Positions 8,961-16,729 of a stretch of 64,000 nt of DNA are shown piece after piece. This DNA comes from Butyrivibrio sp. INlla16 (GTDB lineage Bacteria; Bacillota; Clostridia; Lachnospirales; Lachnospiraceae), in the NCBI RefSeq assembly GCF_900104155.1, contig NZ_FMYB01000001.1, positions 1 to 64,000 of the forward strand, read 5' to 3'. The translations under genes and the position numbers were made by a program. Below the pieces are notes generated by a model. That model searched no databases. It saw nothing but the letters and a program-made list of their open reading frames with translations, and had not been told where the DNA came from. The first letter of the stretch is position 1. The number at the start of each line of letters is the position of its first letter.

Positions 8961-9485
8961 TCATATATTCAGCAGCTTCCCATCCAAAACAGCCTCAACA
9001 AGCTCATCACCTTCATAAGTGAGCTTTAGTGAAAAGAATGGCTGCGCAGGGTCTTTGATCAGATCAAGGAAAATCAGATCACCCTTCCAGAGATCAAGCT
9101 TTACAAGTTCGTCCTTGGATATCCATTCAAGGACGCCTTCGTTGCCGTCTCCTGCGTCGCCTTCAAAATCATCGGAGGTGAAAAGGCACATGTAATCCGT
9201 AACGTCGCCGTTTACAGCTTCCGAAAGCTCGTATAATCCATCCCTATTCCCTGCTACAGCACGTGAGTAGAACGTCACAATTCCCCTAAACTTCAAAGAA
9301 TTCAGCTTGATTCCGGTCTCCTCAAGCACTTCTCTTTTCACACAATCATCAGGACTCTCGCCGTTCTCGCAGTGTCCACCCGGTGCAATCCATTTTCCTT
9401 CGTTTATGTCATTCTTTTTCTTTATACGGTGGAGCATGAGATATTTCCCATCCCTCTCCATATAGCATAGGGTTGTAATTTCCAT
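8961..9485 (-). CDS. Nudix hydrolase
   Basis: A 174-residue Nudix hydrolase that cleaves a nucleoside diphosphate linked to another group. The Nudix box is complete, from GHCENGE through REVLEETGI (~residues 37-59), preceded by GKWIAPGG. The overall pattern (YMERDGKYLMLHRIKKKNDINEGKW) is that of MutT/8-oxo-dGTP-type proteins, so nucleotide-pool cleaning is a reasonable guess but not shown. AAAGGATAG serves as Shine-Dalgarno. It is transcribed alone; the permease upstream is about 110 bp away. Confidence 0.93.
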   Translation of the reverse strand: MEITTLCYMERDGKYLMLHRIKKKNDINEGKWIAPGGHCENGESPDDCVKREVLEETGIKLNSLKFRGIVTFYSRAVAGNRDGLYELSEAVNGDVTDYMCLFTSDDFEGDAGDGNEGVLEWISKDELVKLDLWKGDLIFLDLIKDPAQPFFSLKLTYEGDELVEAVLDGKLLNI

Positions 9486-9593
9486 ATTGCTATCCTTTAT
9501 ATTTGTGCGAGTAATTCAATCTATTACCAAGATATTCTTCTTTTTTATCAATCCTAAATTAAAAAATAATAATCATCCCGCAGCACAGAAATA

Positions 9594-10718
9594 TCAGGCA
9601 ATCACAAAGTGCATTCCAACAAATATCAAAAGGAACAATACATTAACCGCCGTAAACACAAGCAGATATTTCCCTCTGCTCTCCTTATAGTCATTGGAGA
9701 AAGCCTTGAACGAGATAAGGCTTGCCATAGAGGCGATAAGTGTTCCGAGACCGCCAACATTTACGCCCGCAAGAAGCTCCTTGTAGTTTTCTGTAAAACC
9801 TGAAAGCATAAGCGTCGCAGGAACATTACTGATAAACTGGCTGGCCACCACTGAAGTGATAAACTCGCGTCCTTCCATAAGCTTTGTCAGATTCTCTTTG
9901 ACGAGGTCCATGCGTCCCATATTTCCGGTAAAAATGAAAAATCCAATGAAAGTCAAAAGCAGGATATAATCAGCTCGCAGCAGGATTTTTCCATCCATAA
10001 CTGCAACTACAACAAGAACAGCTACCACCATTATAAACCACGGAACTATGCGAAGCACTGATAAAAGTGCAATCGCAAAAAGGAGGCAGTAAACTACGAT
10101 CTGTTTGGTGCTTCCAAAATGCCTTACTATATTATAGTCCTTCTTTCTCCCTTCAAGCGTCTTGGCTTTGCCCGGAAGAACGAGCATTGCTGCAAGTAAA
10201 AGAACTGCCGCCAAAACCGAATACGGCAACATGCAGAGCACAAACTCACCGATCCCCATTCCTGTAAGGCCGTACAGATAAAGGTTCTGCGGATTACCGA
10301 TAGGAGTCAGCATACTTCCGAGATTCGCAGCAATAGTCTGAAGCACGATAACCGGAATCATCAGGTCTTCTCTCTTACAGCTGCTAAGCGTCATAAGTGC
10401 GAAGGGCACAAAGGTGATCAGCGCCACATCATTTGTTATAAACATGCTGCTTACAAAGCACAAAAATACAAGAACTAATGCAAGATGCCAGCTTTTTTTT
10501 ACCTTTGAAAGAAGTATGTCTCCGATTTTCTCAAATATTGAATTCTCTCGAAGACCTTGAATGATGATCATAAGTCCCCAAAGTATCCCAAGTGACCTGA
10601 AATCAATGTAACCGGCATACTCAGCATCCGGGAGCACGATAAATGACGATAAAAAAGCCAGAATCCACGCTATTACAAGCACAGGATCTGACAATAGCTT
10701 CTTAAGTTTGTTTTTCAT
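9594..10718 (-). CDS. ArsB/NhaD/SLC13-type anion permease
   Basis: A 374-residue integral membrane transporter of the ion-transporter superfamily that includes ArsB, NhaD and CitM-like proteins, with about eleven hydrophobic segments. Family landmarks are SMFITNDVALITFVPFA (the first re-entrant loop region) and ANLGSMLTPIGNPQNLYLY; a second half-repeat has QFISNVPATLMLSGF. Start 10718 is chosen for GAGGAG six nt upstream, twelve bases inside the longest frame. The substrate is uncertain: a dicarboxylate or another anion, or sodium/proton exchange. No arsenic genes are nearby, so arsenite efflux is not supported. Confidence 0.85.
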   Translation of the reverse strand: MKNKLKKLLSDPVLVIAWILAFLSSFIVLPDAEYAGYIDFRSLGILWGLMIIIQGLRENSIFEKIGDILLSKVKKSWHLALVLVFLCFVSSMFITNDVALITFVPFALMTLSSCKREDLMIPVIVLQTIAANLGSMLTPIGNPQNLYLYGLTGMGIGEFVLCMLPYSVLAAVLLLAAMLVLPGKAKTLEGRKKDYNIVRHFGSTKQIVVYCLLFAIALLSVLRIVPWFIMVVAVLVVVAVMDGKILLRADYILLLTFIGFFIFTGNMGRMDLVKENLTKLMEGREFITSVVASQFISNVPATLMLSGFTENYKELLAGVNVGGLGTLIASMASLISFKAFSNDYKESRGKYLLVFTAVNVLFLLIFVGMHFVIA

Positions 10719-10895
10719 AATACTCCTCAAAAAATATATGGATCTGTTTTATTTCCACATAAGATTTTATACAGTGGGAGAATTATTGCAAGGAAAATTT
10801 GGATGGAGCACTATTTTTCCAAACCCAGGTTGCTACTTTATTTGGTACTGCTATAATGGATATTGGTGATATAAAATAAAAAAGGCAGGTTCATT

Positions 10896-11459
10896 ATGAA
10901 TTTTGAAGAAATAACTGCGCAGAGCAGACAAGCAGTAACAGAAATACTTGAAGGAGCAAAGCTTCGTCCCGGTTCCATTTTTGTAATCGGATGCTCATCC
11001 AGTGAAGTTCTGGGCGACCAGATTGGAACAGCCACAAATGTGGATGTTGCAAACGCTGTCTATGACGGCATTATCCCGGTTCTTAAGGAAAACGGAATCC
11101 TGGCAGCCGCTCAGTGTTGCGAGCATCTTAACAGAGCGTTAGTAGTTGAAAGAGAAACCATGGAAAAATATGGCTTCGAGCAGGTTAACGCTATTCCTCA
11201 GCCCAATCATGCAGGAGGTGCACTTGGAACTGTGTGTTACGAGAGATTCGATGATCCTGTTCTTGTTGAGAGCCTTCGCTGCAAGGCTGACGCCGGAATA
11301 GATATCGGCGGCACCATGATTGGTATGCATATGCACAGCGTTGTTGTTCCTATGCGTATATCACTACGAAAAATCGGCGCCGCTCCAATAATCTGTGCAA
11401 GGCACAGACCTAAGTATGTTGGCGGACAAAGAGCTATATATGATGAGGAGCTGATGTAA
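10896..11459 (+). CDS. UPF0340 (TIGR01440) family protein, YwlG-like
   Basis: A 187-residue cytoplasmic protein of the UPF0340/TIGR01440 family. Characteristic stretches: FVIGCSSSEVLGDQIGTATNVDVA, AAQCCEHLNRALVVE, NAIPQPNHAGGALGT and ADAGIDIGGTMIGMHMHSVVVP. The family has no established biochemical role; the clustered Cys and His residues suggest a ligand or metal site, but that is only inference. Full length with an AAGGCAGG Shine-Dalgarno. The gene stands alone and is followed at once by a palindromic repeat that may end its transcription. Confidence 0.92.
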   Translation: MNFEEITAQSRQAVTEILEGAKLRPGSIFVIGCSSSEVLGDQIGTATNVDVANAVYDGIIPVLKENGILAAAQCCEHLNRALVVERETMEKYGFEQVNAIPQPNHAGGALGTVCYERFDDPVLVESLRCKADAGIDIGGTMIGMHMHSVVVPMRISLRKIGAAPIICARHRPKYVGGQRAIYDEELM

Positions 11460-11463
11460 AAAG

Positions 11464-11513
11464 TCCCCTCATCCGTCTGCTTCGCAGACACCTTCCCCCG
11501 GAGGGGGAAGGCT
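11464..11513. repeat. Palindromic intergenic repeat, short form (copy 2)
   Basis: A short-form member of the family: CCCTCATCCG, a small dyad TCTGCTTCGCAGA, then CCTTCCCCCGGAGGGGGAAGG and a T run. It lies between converging genes (UPF0340 and the anti-sigma factor). The GGGGGAAGGC stem followed by T6 looks like a working terminator for the plus-strand gene. Confidence 0.85.
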
Positions 11514-11516
11514 TTT

Positions 11517-12428
11517 TTATTTACTTATGTAAGTCTGAATCTCCTCTTCTGTCATGCCTTTATCAGAAACAAGTGAGTACATGATTCCATCTTTTTCCCA
11601 ATAAGCAAATTTATAGGTTGTGTCGTCGCCGCAGGCGATAACTCTGTAACTGTCAAATTCCATAAGCTTTTTGTTTTCAAAAGAACTAACATCTAATTCC
11701 TCGGAACCGGTGAACAGTCCAATTTCAGATGCAAAATAGCTTATGCTGTTATTATCTGTTTTATAAAGGATCTCTCCGCCTTCGTCATATTTAAAATATT
11801 GAACCTCTGTTGCTTCATTTTTCAGTGATTCAATGTCTGTAATATCAAATCCTAAAGCCTGTGAAAGCTCTGATGCAGATGAAAACTCATCTTTTGTTAT
11901 TGCCTGGCTCTCAGCCTCCTCGGAAGCTGAATCCTCTTTAGCACTTCCTGTAAAATCTATAGCATTCTCAGATTCCGAACCCTTTGCACCCTCTGCTGCA
12001 CTTATGGATGGCGTCATAACAGAATCTGCTGATTCAGGTAAAGCAGCATCTTCGGTTGCTTCTTCGGTAACCTCTGCATAGTCCATAGCTTCTGAAGTTG
12101 CTTCTTCCATTGTTTCCGCTGCAGAATCAGTTTCATATTCGGCAGGCGCTGTAGTAGCCGTCTCTGACTTTGAACCACCAAGTCCAACTGTTCTGATAAC
12201 ACCGTAGGTTCCAAGAATCAGCAGAGCAAAAACCGCTGCCATAGAACCATATCTCTTTACAAATTTTATTACATTATTACCGGATTTCTTTTTTCTTGTG
12301 CTATCAAATTCGGTAATATTAGCATCCCCCACACGTAGTTTCTCATCTACATTCGAAAGGATTCTATCGCGCATTTCATTGGTAATTTTTACTGATTCCA
12401 TAACTTCATTATATTTACTCAAAGTCAT
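11517..12428 (-). CDS. Putative membrane anti-sigma factor
   Basis: A 303-residue single-pass membrane protein. The N-terminal ~58 residues are charged and cytoplasmic (KITNEMRDRILSNVDEKL), one transmembrane helix spans ~60-82, a Glu/Ala/Thr-rich linker covers ~85-190, and a C-terminal extracytoplasmic domain ends in YWEKDGIMYSLVSDKGMTEEE, which resembles DUF4367. It overlaps the ECF sigma stop by 14 bp and has a perfect AAAGGAGG Shine-Dalgarno, so the two are translationally coupled. Sigma plus an overlapping membrane partner is the usual layout of an anti-sigma factor; this is inference from context, because no classical zinc anti-sigma motif is visible. Confidence 0.8.
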   Translation of the reverse strand: MTLSKYNEVMESVKITNEMRDRILSNVDEKLRVGDANITEFDSTRKKKSGNNVIKFVKRYGSMAAVFALLILGTYGVIRTVGLGGSKSETATTAPAEYETDSAAETMEEATSEAMDYAEVTEEATEDAALPESADSVMTPSISAAEGAKGSESENAIDFTGSAKEDSASEEAESQAITKDEFSSASELSQALGFDITDIESLKNEATEVQYFKYDEGGEILYKTDNNSISYFASEIGLFTGSEELDVSSFENKKLMEFDSYRVIACGDDTTYKFAYWEKDGIMYSLVSDKGMTEEEIQTYISK

Positions 12429-13125
12429 ACGCCTCCTTTAGAATATTTTTTAGCTGTCCTCTTGCGCGATTTAAATCAGAGCGGACAGTCGACTCCTTTC
12501 GATTCAAGATCCCCGCTATATCTTTGGTTGAATATCCTTCCTGATAGAAAAGATGTACCACCTCTCTGTACTTTTCGGGAAGCTGTTTTACTGCCTCCCA
12601 GACAAATGCCAGCTCCTCCTTATTCTCTGCAACGAGTTCCTCTGAAAGCTCATCGGCTTTTCTCACGTTGATATAATCAATCTTGTTCTTACTTAAGTTT
12701 GCTGCTACCGTAAGAAGCCATGCTTTCTCGTGCTTTTCATTTTCAAAATAAGGTGCCTTCCTGATGTACTGAATGAGCGTATCCTGGACGATGTCCTCCG
12801 CATCACTCATATTGTGAAGGTAAGAATAAGCTACTCGCAAAATATTGTTACCGTATTTTTCCAGAATTTCTCCTGCTCTTGCTGCTGCAGCATTCTGAGC
12901 CTCTGCACTTGCAGTCTTCTCTTCATAAGACATACTTTGAGTCTCGCCGCCAAAAGCATGATACCGGCTACCGTTAGTTTGCTTTTTTACATCTGCTAAA
13001 ATCGCACGGATAGCCCTTTCACTAAAATCTCTGTAATCGTTTTTTTCCTTTAAAAGGAATATCGTTTCAAAAATTGTTTCTACATAATATTTCGCGATAT
13101 TCCTATGCATTGAAATTGTTCTCAT
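12415..13125 (-). CDS. ECF-type RNA polymerase sigma factor
   Basis: A sigma-70-family factor with region 2 (RVAYSYLHNMSDAEDIVQDTLIQYI) and region 4 (LPEKYREVVHLFYQEGYSTKDIAGILNRKESTVRSDLNRARGQLK), about 172 residues from a Met at 12933. The frame extends to 13125, giving 236 residues with a 64-residue N-terminal extension of protein-like composition. The longer start has AGGG five nt upstream and touches a possible leader peptide stop; the shorter has only a weak GCGAG. I give the longer start but cannot decide. The anti-sigma gene overlaps its end. The vWA lipoprotein gene upstream may belong to the same regulon. Confidence 0.88.
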   Translation of the reverse strand: MRTISMHRNIAKYYVETIFETIFLLKEKNDYRDFSERAIRAILADVKKQTNGSRYHAFGGETQSMSYEEKTASAEAQNAAAARAGEILEKYGNNILRVAYSYLHNMSDAEDIVQDTLIQYIRKAPYFENEKHEKAWLLTVAANLSKNKIDYINVRKADELSEELVAENKEELAFVWEAVKQLPEKYREVVHLFYQEGYSTKDIAGILNRKESTVRSDLNRARGQLKNILKEAYDFE

Positions 13126-13154
13126 TGTTTCCCTAACCCGATGTCATTTTTCAT
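13122..13154 (-). CDS. Possible 10-codon leader peptide of the sigma gene
   Basis: A tiny frame, MKNDIGLGKQ, begins 12 nt after GGGAGG and ends with a TGA that overlaps the long sigma start as ATGA. It lies inside the 13139-13184 hairpin. The overlap is suggestive of translational coupling, but such a short frame can arise by chance. Confidence 0.25.
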   Translation of the reverse strand: MKNDIGLGKQ

Positions 13155-13261
13155 ACCGTATGATTTCCTCCCATGCGACATCGATTCCCTCTTTATGAGT
13201 TGTCTTTTGTCCCTCGGATTCCCCAAATGATTTTTATTCCTTTGTTTTCAAAAAGACAACT
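13139..13261 (-). promoter_or_regulatory. Structured leader of the ECF sigma gene
   Basis: Two stem-loops lie between a candidate promoter and the sigma gene. The first pairs AGTTGTCTTTT with AAAAGACAACT (13198-13208 with 13251-13261, perfect 11 bp). The second pairs CGATGTC with GACATCG (about 13139-13184), with an inner CATAC/GTATG. A -10 box TATACT on the minus strand is at 13281-13286, with only a poor -35 box (TGGAAA). It matches no riboswitch class I know. Confidence 0.5.
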
Positions 13262-13333
13262 GTTTAAATTTCCAATGCATAGTATATCACGATAACGGTG
13301 CGTTTTTCCAGATTTTGCACCAGGTATTGGCTA

Positions 13334-15076
13334 TTAACTTCTCTTCGCCATCATTCTTACAAGCTGGCCGAACTCATCTCTGTATTCATCCTTGGTCTCG
13401 ATTGTTTTGTAATCGTCCATGATGCCTGTAAGTGTTGCTGTTCCCTTGTATTCGCTGTCTGAAAGGATCATTGCGAACTCAGCTACAATGCCTGCGAACT
13501 TTAAGTTTTCACTTCCGTTTTCATAGAAGTCCTTGTCGCCCACAACCACTGAGAAGAGCTGTGATTTGTCTGCCTCGGGCTCTTTGTAGCGAACGCTTAC
13601 TGTTGCGTACTCATCGCTGTAAGCACTGTCTGAATCCTTCTTACGATTATCTTCTTTCTTATTATCTGAATCATTATCCTGGTACTTAAGCTTAATCTCG
13701 CTCTTTGCGCCTGCAGGAATGATCTCGTAAAGTGCTACTACGCTGTGTCCTGCGCCGATCTCGCCGCCGTCCTTGGTGTCATCGTTGAAATCTTCGTCGT
13801 TCATGAGTCTGTTTTCATAGCCGATAAGTCTGTAGGAATTAACTCTCTCGGGGTTGAACTCAACCTGGAGCTTAACGTCCTTGGCTACTGTTACAAGTGT
13901 TGATCCCATCTCATCGATGAGCACCTTCTTGCCCTCGAAAAGTGAATCGATGTATGAATAGTTTCCGTTACCGCAGTCTGCAAGTCTCTCAAGGTTGTCG
14001 TCCTTTAAGTTGCCGCTGCCAAAGCCGAGTACTGATAAAAAGATGCCCTTGTCTCTCTTCTGCTCAATGAGCTTCTCAAGATCGTCGGGATTTGAAACTC
14101 CTACGTTTAGGTCGCCGTCGGTGCACATGATGATTCTGTTGATGCCGCCTTTAATAAAGTTATTTTCAGCAATCTTGTAAGCTTTCTGAATGCCGGCTTC
14201 ACCGTTTGTGCAACCGCTTGCCTGCATGCTGTCGATGGCATCTTTGATCTTTGATTTATTCTTCATGCTTGTTCCGGAAAGAAGTACTGCCTCCTGTCCT
14301 GAGTAGGTAACTATTGAGACGCAGCCCTTGTCGGGAAGTGTATCCACGAGCTCTGTGAGTGACTTCTGCAAAAGCGGAAGCTTATCGGGTTCATCCATTG
14401 AGCCGGATACGTCTACCAGGAATACCAGGTTACTGTCGGGTGCCTCAGAAAGGTCGATGTCTCTTGTCTTCATACCAACAAACATGAGCTCATGATCCTC
14501 GTTCCAAGGGCACTTAGCGATTTCTGTTGTGATGCCGAACTTCTCATCTCCCACAGGATTATTGAGGTCATAGGAAAAATAGTTTATGAACTCTTCCGGT
14601 CTAACCGCGCTGGGATTTATATCTGTCAGAGAATATCCATCCTCGATCATTCTTCTTACATTGGAGTAGGATGCTGTATCAACGTCTGCCGCAAAGGTTG
14701 AAAGCGGTTTTGCGGTAACAAGGTCATATCCGTTCTCTGCAGGTTTTTCATAGGATTCTGTGTTGTACTCCTGTACATAAGGATCGTAAATGTCGGTGCA
14801 ATCCTCTGTTTCACACATCGCTGTTTCATATGAATTTTCAGCCCCTGCTGCACTCTTATCTGCTGTAGCTGCAGGTGCTTCGCAGGCCTCTTCCTCGTAA
14901 TACTCAGTAGCAGCTGCCGGCTCTTCATAATACGTCTGGTCTGATGTCGACTCTGTAGTATAGGTTTCTTGTGCTGTGGTCGCCGTTTCATGTGTGCTTC
15001 CACCGCATCCGCATACAGAGCTTGCTGCGATAATGATGCTGAGAACAACTGATGCAACATTCATTTTTCTTCTCAT
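13334..15076 (-). CDS. vWA-domain lipoprotein, YfbK-like
   Basis: A 580-residue lipoprotein. A lipobox-like SSVCGC puts the lipidated Cys near residue 22-24. A low-complexity Glu/Ala/Thr/Tyr linker follows (~30-110), then the YfbK N-terminal region (TFAADVDTASYSNVRRMIEDG, PEEFINYF) and a von Willebrand A domain with the metal-ion-dependent adhesion site DVSGSMD (~residues 219-225) and MCTDGDLNVG. The C terminus matches the DUF3520-type tail, ending GQLVRMMAKRS. GGAGGG precedes the ATG. Such proteins often neighbour ECF sigma/anti-sigma pairs, as here, and may bind an extracellular ligand or protein. The actual function is unknown. Confidence 0.9.
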   Translation of the reverse strand: MRRKMNVASVVLSIIIAASSVCGCGGSTHETATTAQETYTTESTSDQTYYEEPAAATEYYEEEACEAPAATADKSAAGAENSYETAMCETEDCTDIYDPYVQEYNTESYEKPAENGYDLVTAKPLSTFAADVDTASYSNVRRMIEDGYSLTDINPSAVRPEEFINYFSYDLNNPVGDEKFGITTEIAKCPWNEDHELMFVGMKTRDIDLSEAPDSNLVFLVDVSGSMDEPDKLPLLQKSLTELVDTLPDKGCVSIVTYSGQEAVLLSGTSMKNKSKIKDAIDSMQASGCTNGEAGIQKAYKIAENNFIKGGINRIIMCTDGDLNVGVSNPDDLEKLIEQKRDKGIFLSVLGFGSGNLKDDNLERLADCGNGNYSYIDSLFEGKKVLIDEMGSTLVTVAKDVKLQVEFNPERVNSYRLIGYENRLMNDEDFNDDTKDGGEIGAGHSVVALYEIIPAGAKSEIKLKYQDNDSDNKKEDNRKKDSDSAYSDEYATVSVRYKEPEADKSQLFSVVVGDKDFYENGSENLKFAGIVAEFAMILSDSEYKGTATLTGIMDDYKTIETKDEYRDEFGQLVRMMAKRS

Positions 15077-15208
15077 AATTTTTCCCTCCGTTTTTAAAAA
15101 TGTGTCAGATTTTTAAAAAATAACTTGTTTTTGCTGTTCTACTCTATATACAGATGGGATTCTAAAAATGTTGCAGATATTTCAAAAAAAATTTTTTATT
15201 TTTTTCCA

Positions 15209-15245
15209 CAGAAAAAGCCGCCACATTTCTGCAGCGACTTTTCCC
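15209..15245 (-). terminator. Terminator after the Big2 protein gene
   Basis: On the minus strand an imperfect stem AAAAGTCGC/GCGGCTTTTT closes around a 12-nt loop and runs into a T-rich tract. It lies 37 bp beyond the stop of the gene at 15282. The remainder of 15077-15281 is AT-rich and holds the promoter of the vWA gene. Confidence 0.7.
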
Positions 15246-15281
15246 TGAAACTATTGAGGTTTATAAAAAGAATGAAGAAAC

Positions 15282-16715
15282 TCAGTAGATACTAGCGGTA
15301 CTTAACAGTGAATTAAATCCGCTGGGCCACAGATACCACTGTCCATCGGAAGGATCGCGGTAAACCTGAACTGTCAGGTTGTTCTTAAGGCAAGGATGGT
15401 TATCTGTGTGGAACAAAATCTGTTCAATCGAAAGCTCTACGCCGTAAATTGTGCTCTTCTGAGGTGCATAAGGAGATTCTTCCATAACAACGGTAATTGG
15501 CTGTTTGTGGTTGTAGTTGTAAGGCTTTGAGCCCTCAAAGAATGCCCACGGAAGCTTTTCCTTCTTATTATCATAACCGAAATAATATGTAAGGTTTCCG
15601 GCACCACCAACAGATGCTCTGGAAATGTGAGGTGAAACCAGAAGTTCATTCATCATTGCCTGACCTTCAGCGTCTCTGCCCTCTGAATAAGCTGTCATAG
15701 CTGCAAGTGCACATGCAACTGTGAGATACTTACCATCCTGTTTTCCATCAGCTTCACTTCCCTTACCGTTACTGCGGTCGATCTTCTTCATGTGCTTTGC
15801 TCTCTGAGGAAGGCCGTTGAAGGTGATTGTAGTCTGGTTAATCTCCTCATATACAGGCTTTCCGTTTCTTGTAGCTTCTCTTGTAACAGTCTTATATGAA
15901 ATAGCGGGCTGTCTGATCACAACAGGATCAACGATTGTAAGATTGCAGGAAACAGAATACCCGGCTGCTGTTGCTGTGATAACTGCGCTTCCGTCATCAA
16001 CGCTCTTTACAACGCCGCCTGAAACTGTTGCTATCGCTTCATTACTACTACTCCAGGTTACATTTGATGCACCGCTGACAGTAAGTGTAAGTGTCTGGCC
16101 ATAGTTAATCGTTGCAGCAGTCTGGCTGATTGTGAACTGAGGAACAGATACTGTACATGATACTGAAGTTTTTCCTGCCGAAGCTGTGATAACTGCGCTT
16201 CCTACGCCTACAGCTGTTACAAGGCCGTTATTTACTGATGCAACCTGATCGTTACTGCTGCTCCACTTTACATTTGCTGCATTACCTGCATTTAACTGTA
16301 ATGACTCTCCAAGGAAAACCTGAGCCATTGTCTCATTTATATTCATATCAGGTACCGTTACCTTTACAGAGTAATTTCCGGAGCTGCATTTTCCTGTAAT
16401 TGTTGCGGTGCCGGGCTTATTAGCTGTAAGCACGCCTTTCTTTGTTACAGATACAACGTTCTTATTTGAGCTTTTGAAATTCTTTCCGCCCTTTACAGAG
16501 ATTTTCTTAGTTGCTCCCGCTACAAGGGTTATTCCCTTAGCTTTCTTACTCTTAACCTTCTTTGCTTTTTTAGTCTTCTTTTTAGATTTCTTAGCTTTCT
16601 TCTTAGCCTCTGCGGTAATTGTTGCCTGAGGTCCGAAAACGCTTGCTGCCGGGCTTGCCGCCAGAATAAATGACAATAATATCGAGAATATAACTACTGA
16701 AATTCTTTTTTTCAT
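15282..16715 (-). CDS. Secreted Big2 (Ig-like) repeat protein
   Basis: A 477-residue exported protein. A signal peptide (~1-35) is followed by a very Lys-rich stretch (~38-62), then three bacterial Ig-like Big2 domains, each with the SSNxxVAxVxxG...V..G.A.IT pattern (~62-125, 130-195, 195-265). The C-terminal ~200 residues are unassigned (TVACALAAMTAYSEGRDAEGQ, then a WYLWPSGFNSLL-like end) and may be the functional domain. No sortase motif or transmembrane anchor is seen; the Lys cluster may bind anionic wall polymers. It starts 14 bp after the stop of the LRR gene upstream with AAGGGGG as Shine-Dalgarno, so the two form an operon. Confidence 0.88.
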   Translation of the reverse strand: MKKRISVVIFSILLSFILAASPAASVFGPQATITAEAKKKAKKSKKKTKKAKKVKSKKAKGITLVAGATKKISVKGGKNFKSSNKNVVSVTKKGVLTANKPGTATITGKCSSGNYSVKVTVPDMNINETMAQVFLGESLQLNAGNAANVKWSSSNDQVASVNNGLVTAVGVGSAVITASAGKTSVSCTVSVPQFTISQTAATINYGQTLTLTVSGASNVTWSSSNEAIATVSGGVVKSVDDGSAVITATAAGYSVSCNLTIVDPVVIRQPAISYKTVTREATRNGKPVYEEINQTTITFNGLPQRAKHMKKIDRSNGKGSEADGKQDGKYLTVACALAAMTAYSEGRDAEGQAMMNELLVSPHISRASVGGAGNLTYYFGYDNKKEKLPWAFFEGSKPYNYNHKQPITVVMEESPYAPQKSTIYGVELSIEQILFHTDNHPCLKNNLTVQVYRDPSDGQWYLWPSGFNSLLSTASIY

Positions 16716-16729
16716 CTGAAAATTCCCCC

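Noticed and set aside
9594..10718. Arsenite efflux pump ArsB
   Set aside because: Fold landmarks are shared with many anion permeases, and no arsR, arsC or arsA is nearby.
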